Source: Chaetoderma sp. LZ-2023a
Lineage: Eukaryota; Mollusca; Caudofoveata; Chaetodermatida; Chaetodermatidae
Assembly (NCBI GenBank): GCA_034401795.1
Contig: CM067369.1
Coordinates: 87,942,506 to 88,006,505 of the forward strand
Length of the DNA: 64,000 bases
Direction: 5' to 3'
Below the pieces are notes generated by a model. The model had not been told where the DNA came from. It searched no databases and saw nothing but the letters and a program-made list of their open reading frames with translations. Positions 23,001 through 35,000 of this stretch are shown piece after piece (the stretch's first letter is position 1; the number at the start of each line of letters is the position of its first letter). A program made the translations under genes and the position numbers.

Positions 23001-26000
23001 CTGGTCGCAGGTACAACAGATTCTTAATAATTTAAGAAATAATCTGTTGAATATTATGAAACTACGTGCAATTTGACTGGACGCTGTTGCTGCCTTAGGC
23101 AACAACTTCCAGTCAAACAAGTTTCAAAATATTCAACAGGTTATCGGTATAGTTGCATTGAAATAAACGAAATCACGGATTTCCTTTTTCACGAGAGTTG
23201 ATACTTACCACCCTGATACTTTATGATATTTCCTAAATATCGACCTAGCTTCAATAATACTCAGAATTAAAAAGAAACCGCCCCCACTGGGCAGGTTACA
23301 CAACTGACAGTCCAGCGGATGTGCAGCCCAAACTCGCACATGCGCGGGGCTGACCCATTCTATTCCAAAATATTGGCTGACCTAATTGCAACATAAAACG
23401 CCGAAGGACTGAGCCCCTGTGGGGCGGAGGCCAGGATCGTATCAGGGTGGTAAGTATAAACTCTCTCGTGTAAAAAGAAATCTGTGATTTCGTTTATTTC
23501 ACATCAAGAGAATACTTACCACCCTGATACTTTATGATATAGCCAGAATTCTTAAGAGAATTCGGTGGGAGGGAGGCAAAGGTCAGAAGACCGGCTCATC
23601 CCTGGAAGAGCAAGCTTTTGCTTTTGGAGCACAAAAAACATCTGAAATTGCGTATGTAAACACAATCAGGAAATGATTTGGACATCGGATAACACGACCG
23701 ATGTTGAGAGTAATGAGCGTTTCACATCCGCTCCACACCCCCCCCCCCCTCTTTTAAAGAGGGAGCGATGCCCTCAATGTCCTATACGCTCTCTATGTAC
23801 TCGTGCTAAAGTACTATAAGACATCGTACGAAAGCTTCATTTCATATACTCTCAGATGGAACCACAAAGAACACAAAACCATCACCATTTTAGGAAGTAA
23901 TATAAAAACGTGACAAAAATAACCATCACCAAATATAGGACTAACCTATTTTGACGAGATTCCCCTTTGATCACCGCTGGCGATGATAGGTACAGTACAG
24001 AAAAGTGGGGATTCCCCCCCCCCCCCCCAACTAAATTGCACTGTGTGTAAGTCAACGGCCTTATGTACAATATTTATAAATTTATATACAGATTTAACGT
24101 TTATGTAAAATCGATAAGGCAAGTGGATTTGATGTGTCACGTAGGTAATGATCTGTAAAACTAGACTCACAGTGCCATTGTGCTACTGACATAATGTCAT
24201 CCACCGGCACTCCGTTAAACAGAGCTGTGGATGCCACTACGCCACGGACACTGTGAGCCTTGGCCATGTCAACTTATTTACCTGTGGCGGCTTTGTGGCA
24301 ATGCTGGATGCATTCCACAATCCACCTAGAAATGGTATCTTTAGAAGCTCTCCCATGGGGTTCAATGTAAGATAGCCATTAAGCACTAGGGTCCGTCCGC
24401 CATTCCTGTGTACGTTGTTTATAACATGTTAATGCACGGACTGGACACCAAGCTTTTGAATTAGGATCAAACCTAGACAAAGCGGGTAAAACTATAAGAT
24501 GACCAGGATATTTTAAAGACTGGTTCTTCGCCATACAGTTAACTCTAGGTAGAAGCCTAAGGCCTTCCCCTGTCACCACAAAACGGTCTGGCTCTGCTGA
24601 CAAAGCATGTATTTCACTTCTTCGTCTGGCTGAAGCTGCAGCAATCAGAAAAACTGTTTTAAGCGTCAACATTTTCATGGAAATGGAGCTTAGTGGTTCA
24701 AAGGGTTTATCTGCTAATACTTGAAGTACTAACGATAAACTCCAAGACGGGATCACTGGAGGATTCCTTGGTCTTAGATTACCCATGCCTTTGATTAAAG
24801 TATTTAGATTACATACTTCATCACTTCCCCTAATACCCAAGCAAGGGATAACTGACATTAAAGCTGACTTGTAGCCAGCAATAGAGTTAGGCTTGAGGCT
24901 ATAGGCATCAAAAAGGTGACAGAGGAAATTGGCTACTACCTGAATAGATGCTTCCATTGGATTAATACATCTTTTTTAGCACCATTCAGCAAATCTGTTG
25001 ATTTTATAATTATAAGCTCTGGAGGTTGACCCCCTTCTGGCTTTTGCCATAAACATGGCTGCTTGCTCAGAAAAACTCTCCTTAACTGCCGATTCCTTGA
25101 CAACATCCACGCAGTCAATTGGAACATTGATGGGTTGTTGTGCAAGGCCTTGCCCTGGAAGATTATGTTGTCCATTAGAGGCAGAGGAACAGGATTGCAG
25201 ACCAGAAGGTCCAGCAGATCCGTATATCATGATCGGCTTGGCCAATTTGGGGCGATCAGAAGCACTTGGCATTCCTGCTGCCTGATTTTCTGGTGAACTT
25301 TTGGAATCAGGATTGCTGGTGGGAATGCGTATGCCTACATTCCCTCCCAACTAATAGCTAACGCATCTGTTGCGATAGCGCTCGGCTCTGGAATCGGAGA
25401 GACGTATGTCGTCATCTTTGCATTCTTGTTCGTTGCGAATAAATCTATGTTGGGCTTGCCCCAGTGATTGAACAGGTGATCCGTCACACATTGATTTAGT
25501 TGCCATTCCGTGGGAAGAATGCTCATTCTTCGGCTCAATGAGTCTGCTAATAGATTTAGCCTTCCCGGAATATGAACTGCTTTCAGGGAAATCCCATGAT
25601 CTAGGCACCAACAAAGCAGTTTCCACGTCATCATACAGAGACTGGGTGACTTCATTCCGCCCTGGCGGTTTATGTAAATCAATACTGTTGTATTGTCTGA
25701 TCGAACCAGAACACTCTTGCCCTTGACCTTCTCGAGGAAGTGTTCCAAGGCTAAGACTACTGCTCGCATTTCCAGCAGATTGATATATTCTCTTGACTGA
25801 TCCAGATTCCAAAGCCCTGATACTTTGTTTTCTTCCAGGCAAGCTCCCCCCCCCCCCCCCCCCCTCCATTGATGCATCTGTGTACATCGTTAACTGAGGG
25901 TGGGGAGGTGACATCACACCCGCCAGGAGATTTTCTCTCTTCATCCACCATTGAAGGTGGTGAATAAGAGGTTCCAACACTGACACCTTTGAGTCCAGGA

Positions 26001-29000
26001 AACCCGTACTCTGGGTCCACTGTGTCATGAGAAATAACAGCGTACGGCTGCCTGAGGAATGACTGGTTCCAAAGAAACCATCAACCCCAACATTCTCAAG
26101 TAGACCCGTGCCAGGACATGACGACTGTTGCACACTGACTGTATGACTGAGATGAGTATTTCTACTCTCTCTTGAGATGGATAAACATATCCTATCTCTA
26201 GATCGAAGAACATGCCCAGGTAAACAAACTTCTAGGATGGAGTCAGCCCTGACTTTTGAAAGTTGATTATCCAGCCTAGACGTGTAAGTTTTCAAAACAA
26301 TCTCCAGATTTGCTGATACACCTTTTTTAGTGTGTGCTTTTAACAGCCAGTCGTCTATGTACGTGTGGATTGCTATGTGTCTCCTGCGGAGGTATGACAT
26401 CATAGCTTGGACCACTCAAGTGAAGACCCGAGGAGCCATCGATATACCAAATGGGAGAACCCTGAATTCCCATTGGCGGCACTGAAATGCAAATCTCAGG
26501 AACCGACGAAAGCTCTTCGCAATGGGAATGTGAAAATAGGCATCTTTTAGATCTATTGATGCTGTCCCCATTCCCTTTCTCAATCCTGCTAACACCGTTC
26601 TCACAGTTTCCATTTTGAAACTTGGTGTGAGGATAAACCTGTTGAGAGTTTTGAGGTTGAGAATTGGTCACCACCCTCCAGTGCTTTTTGTCACTAGGAA
26701 AACGGTTGAATAATAACCCAGACATTTTTGTGCCGGTTGAATAGCGTGTTTTAGTATGAGGGATTGAATTTCTTCCTCTGTACACAACCGTTGATCTGGA
26801 TCTCTTGGATTTTGAGTCCAGATCGGAACCAGAGACAGGCGCGATGGCTGATTTGAATCCAGTCGGGATGGTAACCAACTGACAGCCATCGCAAGACTGA
26901 GCGGTCCTGAGTAACCCACTCCCACTCTTGCATGTGGAAGGCCAGACAGCCTCCCACAGGTGCACCTAAGAATTGAGCTGGACCCGAGAAGTGCAAGAGA
27001 AGCCCTGTCTCTGGAGGCTGTCCTAGCAGCACTGGTGTGGTCTTTTTGAGAGGCGACCCATCAGGTTCGGCTCCCACGACCAGAATCCCGTGCTCCTCTA
27101 CCAGCGCCACGCGCACCTCGGTACGCAGGCTGTCTGGCGGGTTGTGCTGGAGGAGCCTGCGCTCACCCCGAGCTGGCTTACGCTGTCGTTGCTGCGGCCG
27201 ACACTGCGTAGGTGGTTGGCCTCTGACAAGGCCACCACCACCACCTCTAGCCTGCTGAGGGTGGAAGGCAGGGGGGCGCTGCTCGAACACGCTCCCTGCG
27301 GAGCACTTCAAACTGCTCTCGCAGCGTCCTCTAGTTGTTCACCAGGTTTACGGTTTGTTGCAGGTGCAGGCATCCTTCACCTCCAAACAACCCTGGACCT
27401 GCCATCGGCGTCCGAAGAAGCCGATTGTTCAGGTCCTGCGAGGGGCACAAATTGTCACGGGCAAATGTGCGCCTCGCCCGTAAACTCCTGGTTACGGATC
27501 TCGTCATGCAGTCCAGAGCCAGGTTAATGCCGTCCTGGATGGCTCTCTGGACTGCAAGAGGAGAAGTTTGGCGGGCCACGGATGCTGTTACTAACCCCTG
27601 TAGCAGCTTGGAAACGTGCGAGAGCCGAGATGGCTCCTCTCGTACTTTCCTCCGTGTCCCACAGCACGGAATTAGCGTTGCGCAGGGCGCTAGCGCACAA
27701 GGGTCCCGTGTCAGACTGGGACCCCGGCCGCGTGTCTTCGCCCAAAGCCGCACGGTCATCCGTGCAAGGCTTTGGAACGACGCCATACTTCTGATATAGA
27801 TCAGAACTTATACGGCAGTGCCGTGCCACCTTGCGAGGGGCCTTCACAAGGCGTCCTTTCGGCAGAATGGACGTCTCTGCCGCAGTGAACATATCAACGA
27901 TATGCTCCGCATACGGCAGAGATGGTATGGTGCTCGTCACCAGTTTCCCTCCCAACCACGGGTGCTGGTCCCGCTGGGAAGCCGGTGGATCCACCTGGAG
28001 TTCTGGATGATGTTCACCAGCCATTGGCAAGCATTCAACCAGTCTTCCTCGGTGGCCACCTGTGAATGTTCGACGAGCCTAGGGCGTTCGTCGTCCTCAA
28101 CCACATTCACTGGTGGGGTAATAGCCGGAGCTGAAGATACTCCTGGATAGCCAGGGAAGCCATATGGACCTGCAAGGGACGGTATGGCTTGCGCCGTGGC
28201 TATTCCGGATCTACGACGTCATGGGGGGGGGGGGGGTAAAAACATGACGTCACAGTCCGGGCCTTCCTCACGGTAACTCTCGGCAAGCCGAGGGATATGG
28301 TATGGATGGCCATCGGCTCCTAGCCGGCCTAGTCGTTGAGCCGTGAAACCCACTCCCGAAGAAGTAGTTCCATGGAAAAGGTCACCCATGGGCCCCCGTG
28401 GGAATCCATTTCCATGGCCATCGATGCATCGGTAGGCCGTAACAGTGTCCTCTTCTTCCTGCCCAGAAAGATTAGACGCCAAGCTTGAAAAGGGATCAAG
28501 CTCGGCCTGGGCAAGAGGGATATCGCGTGAGGCGCTGATACCCTTAGCCTTAGGCTGCTCTAGAGCACTCGATAAGCGAGCGCCCGAGGCCATGGCTTTT
28601 GCTCCCAGGTCCACGGGCGAGGCAAGCCTCAGTGCAGGACCAACGGGAGACGTCTCTGGGTCTATAAAGAAAATTGGTTTCCTAAGAGAACCAGACCCAG
28701 AGATGGGAACACTCTGTCCCAGAGAAAATGAAGAAGACAATGACGAACCTGACCTGGGAAACAAGCTGCGAAGCAACTCTGGGACAAGATCTGTGATCGT
28801 CTTCTTCATTTCTCCCATCATTTCAAGACGGAAGGCCTCCATGTCTGGCATGGACGCCTTCCTCTTCTTACCACACTCCTTTTCCAGACGCCTCGTCTCG
28901 TCTGCCACCCGGTCTTTTACCTGCTGATTTAAAAAATCAGTTAACACCTCCACCGGACACGACTCACACACATGGCAATTTGGAAGAGACCCGCACGTAC

Positions 29001-32000
29001 TGCACCTAGTGCAGTCATGAGGGAAAAAGCGGGCCTTCACAAAACGGTGGCAGGAAGGGCATTTGTTCTCAATTACCCTCTGAAGACACAAATGGAAACA
29101 ATTAGTTTTTAGTTATGACGAACCAAAAAACCAATTGCAGAAGGCTAATAAGATCCATAAGGAAAACCTTTGACCATCAAATGAAAGATAAGCCAGGCCC
29201 ATAGAAAAAAATATATGCCTGACAAAAGGTAAACAAATCCTAAAACCTTGTTATACTTCTTTAAGAAGACAAGGGAGACATAAGAATTTGAACTTGAATA
29301 CTTGAGAGGCGAACTTTTTTAGACTTCACAGCTCAAAACAAAGATTCATTAGTAATTGAACTTTATAAACACAATGAACCTATACAAACCATCAAGAGAG
29401 ATAAATAACTCAACACTCAGTCAAAAAACTTCTAAAATATTTAGAAATAAATTTTTTTTCTCTCTCTCCTAAATAACCTCATAAGATGACTTCTGAGGAC
29501 GAGTGAAGTCTGATAAACAACACAGGAATACCTGATCCTGAGTCCAAAAACGGTGTGGCAGAGGGGGGGGGGGGGGGAGGGAGAATGCGGAGAAATTACT
29601 TCTTATGGTAATAACTCCCTCAGCAAACTCATAATAAAATAGAAGGACCCAGAAACCAAGTATAAATATTGTTTAAATAAAAGGATACCCTTCAAATATC
29701 AGCTCATGTGTTTGAAAAATAAAGCACAACATGCGTTAGCTAATATATAGGCCTCCCCATAAAAGAGCTAGCCTAATAAAGACGTATCCACGAGAGAGCG
29801 CGAATCCTGGAAATACCATTCGAGTCAACACGCAAATTTTTTATCAATAAATTTACTAAAGTACACCTGATGGCTTGGACTGGGAGCATCCTCCGGCGAC
29901 TTGGCAGCGTAAGACATACTAATAATAAGTCAAAGCAAGTTGCAAAACAACTCAAAGCTTCAAAAAGAATGAAAGCAAAAGCAAGGTTAGAAAGCGTGTT
30001 GCAATGGCAGGTCAATATTTTAAGAAGAGAATGAGTCAGCCCCGCGCATGTGCGAGTTTGGGCTGCACATCCGCTGGACTGTTAGTTGTGTAACCTGCCC
30101 AGTGGGGGCGGTTTCTTTTTAATTCTGAGTATTATTGAAGCTAGGTCGATATTTAGGAAATATCATAAAGTATCAGGGTGGTAAGTATACTCTTGATGTG
30201 AAATTAGCATATTGTCGACCCATCCACAACTTCGCGTAGGGAGCAACAACAGAATCGTGAATTACTTACGAATAGATGGATCTGACATGACAACCATAAC
30301 ATAGGTATTTGAGGTAAACATCTCGATGAACGCGGCAAATGTAGAGTTACGGACCTCCATACTTTGGAATGATGCCGCCAACTTGCTGCAGCTTAGCTTG
30401 AACTGCTTAATTATATTGCTAATTTTCTCAAAGCGATGAACATCTGGATGCTGTTTTCGTTGGCAGTACGAAATGACCTATCAATAAATGATTAATCATA
30501 TGGTCAAGCTGGCTAGAAAATGCCGCACTAGTGACATTGAGAATTAAATGTCCATGTGAGATGGATATTTTTGAACATTTATCACTGAAATGACTGGCTC
30601 TGTAAGAGAGCCACTAATCGCAGTTTTATTTTTTCAAAAATATTCATTTTTTGTTTTAGCAAATGGAGATTCAATATGAGAAGATTGATATTTTCTATTG
30701 ACCAATACACCTTTTCCACATTGATATCATTATGCCAGGATTCCCCTAAATATCTGCTCAGAGCAAAACTGCTGGCTGGTATCGGCGCTAATAAGAAGCT
30801 GGCCCGAATTGAGTTACTATTGCAATAAAACACATAACAATTTAAACTGCTACTATGATAAAGTAAAATCACTATATTATTTAAGTTATACATCATTGGA
30901 AAGCACATTAATGCAATATTTTTTATATTTTTGTAAAGTTTTCACTAGCTTATTTGCATATATAAAATACCCCATTATACCTAGATTCATTAAATCAAGT
31001 GGACAATAGGGCTATTTTAAAATCACAATAAACTGTATTAAATTTTACAAAAATATGAACACCAATACAGAAATTTATAGGAAGTTGGCTTAGCTTTACA
31101 ATGATGTATAACTTCACTAACATTATGACATTTGTTATTCATATAAACTATTTAGTGCTTTATATCGGTTTCCAATAGTAAAGTATTGCTGTTTGTGCGT
31201 CAGCTATTGCCGTTACCAGCCAGAAGTGGTATGCACAATGCATTCTGGGAAGGTATTTTCCCAAAATACGCTAATGATGGAAAGGTCTATGCGGTGGTCT
31301 TGATAAATGTTAGTTTGCAGTAGAGTAAAAATTAAAACATTCAAAAAATTTTTTATCACAGAAATGACTCGCTTGATAATAAAGGCAGTCATTTCAGTGA
31401 TAAACCTTCCAAGTCTTTTCTTGGCCTACAAATGGTCATTAAGTGTCTCGCTGCTCCAAGCCACCCGACAATAATTTCAATGGGCAATAACGCTGGACCT
31501 GCTGAATATTTTGAGAACAATTTGACTGATAGTTGTTGGTGGCTTAGCCACTAACAATTTACAGTCAAATTGTTCTCAAAATATTTAGCAGGTCCAGAGT
31601 TAAACGTCATAGGAAATGTACTCTGCAGAAATTCAGCAGGCAGACAGTTAAGCAAACATTAGAATAATGTTTACAAAATAAAGTGCTATGTACTTTTAAG
31701 ATACTAGGAATAAAGGTTTTGATCATTTATAGTTTTTCACAGATTTTTGCTAAATTTAAGCATTTTCTCGTCAATTTCCAAAAAACAACCACTTTTTAAG
31801 TCTTGAAAAACTAATTCTAAATTCAACCACTTTCACCCATGGCTATGAACCCAGTAAATATAAAGAATATAACAAGAATTCTGCACAATTAAATGGCTCT
31901 GAATTCTGATAAACATTGGAGATCAGTGATCTTGACCTCATGACCTTAATGTCATCATACTGATTCCTAACAGCACAGTTAATCATTATTCAAGTTTAGT

Positions 32001-35000
32001 TTCAATAGAGGGTTTGGTAAATGCTAAAACTTAACATTGAATAAATGAAATCACGGATTTCTTTTTTCACGAGAGAGTTGATACTTACCTCCCTAATACT
32101 CTTTGATATTGCTAAATATCGGCTTTCACTCAATAAACACTCAGAATAAAAACAGTTAGGTGCCCCTACTGGGCAGGGAGTCAGAGAGCAGTCCGGCGGA
32201 TGCCAGCCCCACCACCGCGCATGCGCAGACTAGCACTTCCTCTGACTAATTTATTGGCTGACACACATGCAACTATTAAGAGCCTGAAAACCGAGCCTCT
32301 GTGGGGTGGAGAGGCCGGGTCCGTATTAGGGAGGTAAGTATCAACTCTCGTGAAAAAAGAAATCCGTGATTTCGTTTATTTCACTTCAAGAGTATACTTA
32401 CCTCCCTAATACGCTTTGATATTGCCAGAATTCGACAGGGAATTCGGCGGGAGGGAGGCGAGGTCAAAAGACCAGCTCTTCCCTATACGCTTTTCTGCGT
32501 TTAAGGCACTTAAACTTCTGAAACTGTGTGAAAACACAGTCAGGATTTGAAAAAACATCGGCTAACACAAACCGATGGATGAGAGATGACCGAATGTCAT
32601 ATGCGACCCCCCCCCCACCCCTTCCTGGGATGAAGACTCGAATGACCTCAATGTCCCATACGCTCTCTACGTACAAGTGCCATGTACTATAGGACAGAGA
32701 CGAAAAAACTCCATTTTCGTATACTCTCAATGATGAACCACATAAAAACAGGTACCATTACCATATTAATAATGAAGAGTCACGTGACATTACAAAAAAC
32801 GATGGACAACACACACAAGACTCACCTTGTGGAAGATTAGTGCTGTCATCATCTCCCCATTGGTGAAGACTGATGCAGCCCATAAAGTAGATGTTTCCAT
32901 TGATTAAATGTGAAATACATAAAAAATGAGGATACCTCATAAAAAAATGTACACCTAGGTTAGCTTTTCAAAATCGATACGGCGAGAGGATTCGAGGTGT
33001 CACGGAGATAATGATCGGTAAAACTTGACTCACAGTGCCACTGAGCTACTGACATAATGTCATCCACAGGTACCCCATTAAATATGGCAGTGGAAGGCAC
33101 TACACCTCGGACACTGTGAGCCCTGGCCATGTCAACTTGTTTACCTGTGGCGGATTTATGGCAAAACTGAATACACTCTCCAATCCACCTGGAAATGGTG
33201 TCCTTTGACGCCCTGCCATGGGGCTCAATATATGACAACCATAACGCTGTTGGGTCCGTCCGCCAATCGTGAGTACGTTGTTTGTACCGGATTAATGCTC
33301 GGACTGGACACCATAGTTTTGAATTAGGATCAAACCTAGTCAAAGCTGGTAAAATTATCGGTTGACCCGGATATTTCAAACTGTTTTTTCGCCATGAAAT
33401 TTATCCTGGGTAGAAGCCTAAGGCCTTCCCCTGTAACCACAAAATGGTCTGCCTCGGCTGACAAGGCATGAATCTCACTCCTACGCCTAGCCGAGGCCGC
33501 AGCAATTAAAAATACAGTTTTAAGTGTCAACATTTTCATAGAAATGGAGCTTAGTGGTTCAAACGGCCTATCAGCCAGCACCTGATAAACTCCAAGACGG
33601 AATCACTGGGGGATTCCTTGGTCTTAGATTGCCCATGCCTTTGATTAAAGTATTTAATGTATTTACTTCATCACTTCCCCTATTAGCCAAGCAAGGGATA
33701 ACTGTCATTAAAGCTGACTTATAGCCAGCAATAGAGTTAGGCATGAGGCTATAGGCATCATACAGGTGACAGAGGAAATCGGCTACTACCTGAATAGATG
33801 AATCCATTGGATTAATACATCTTTTTGAGCAACATTCTGCAAATCTGTTGATTTTATAATTATATGCTCTGGAGGTTGACCCCCTCCTGGCTTTTGCCAT
33901 GAACATGGCTGCTTGCTCAGAAAAGCCCTCCTTAATTCTAGATTCCTTGACAACATCCACGCAGTCAATTGGAACATTGACGAATTGTTGTGACGGTTCT
34001 TGCCCTGGAAGATAATATTGTCCATCAGAGGCAGAGGAACCGGATTGCAGACCAGAAGGTCCAGCAGATCCGTATACCATGATCGGCGTGGCCAATTTGG
34101 GGCGATCAGAAGCACTTGGCACTCCTCCTGTCTGATTTTCTGGAATCAGGATTGCTGGAGGGAATGCGTATGCATACATTCCCACCCAGCTGATAGCTAA
34201 CGCATCTGTTGCGAAAGCGCTTGGATCTGGAATCGGAGAGACGTACATCGTCATCTTCGCATTCTTCTTCGTTGCGAATAAATCTATGTTGGGTTTCCCC
34301 CAGTGGTCGAACAGACGATCCGCCACACATTGATTTAGTTGCCATTCCGTAGGTAAAACACTCATCCTTCGGCTCAATGAGTCTGCTAACAGATTTAACC
34401 TTCCCGGAATATGAACTGCCTTCAAGGTAATCCTGTGATCCAGGCACCAACAAATCAGTTTCCAAGTCATCATACAGAGACTGGGCGACTTCGTTCCGCC
34501 CTGGCGGTTTATGTAAGTCACTACTGTTGAGTTGTCTGATCGAATAAGAACAATCTTGCCCTGAACTTTCTGTAAGAAAAGTTCCAGGTCCAGGACTACT
34601 GCTCTTAATTCCAGTAGATTGATATGTTCCTTTGACTGTTCCAGATTCCAAAGCCCTGATATCGTGGATTCTTCCAGGCAAGCTCCCAACCCCTCCATCG
34701 ATGCATCTGTATACATCGTTAACTGAGGGTGAGGAGGGGTTAACATTACCCCCACCAGGAGATTCTCTGTCTTCAACCACCATTGAAGGTGATGAATTAG
34801 AGGCTCCAACACTCCACGCTTGAGTCCAGTGAACCTGTACTCTGGGTCCATTGTGTCATGAGAAATAACTGTATCGGCCGCCTGCGTAAGGCCGCCTGAG
34901 GAATGACTGGTTCCAGAGAAACCATCAATCCCAGCATTCTCAGATAAACCCGTGCCAGGACATGACGACTGTTGCACACTGACTGTATTACTGAGATGAG

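Larger units (their letters stand above)
19464..23003. mobile_element. hAT-type MITE split by a Penelope-like element
   Basis: Ends CAGGGCTTCCAGTGG and TAGTGGAAGCCCTG are inverse copies. The 8-bp flanks GTCGCAGG are identical at 19456-19463 and 23004-23011. Without the Penelope-like element and one copy of its duplication, the MITE is about 230 bases. Confidence 0.8.
23162..30203 (-). mobile_element. DIRS retrotransposon copy B, near full length
   Basis: 7.04 kb with all parts in order on the minus strand: right inverted repeat (about 30007-30190), 0.9-kb leader, gag, reverse transcriptase, RNase H, tyrosine recombinase, ICR and left inverted repeat. The outer edges AATAAACGAAATC (left) and GTGAAA (right) match the other copies, and no target duplication is seen, as expected for recombinase-mediated integration. 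It carries several stops and poly-G shifts and cannot be autonomous. It lies in the last RRAGA intron, 66 bases from an exon and in the gene's orientation. I see no methyltransferase domain. Confidence 0.93.
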
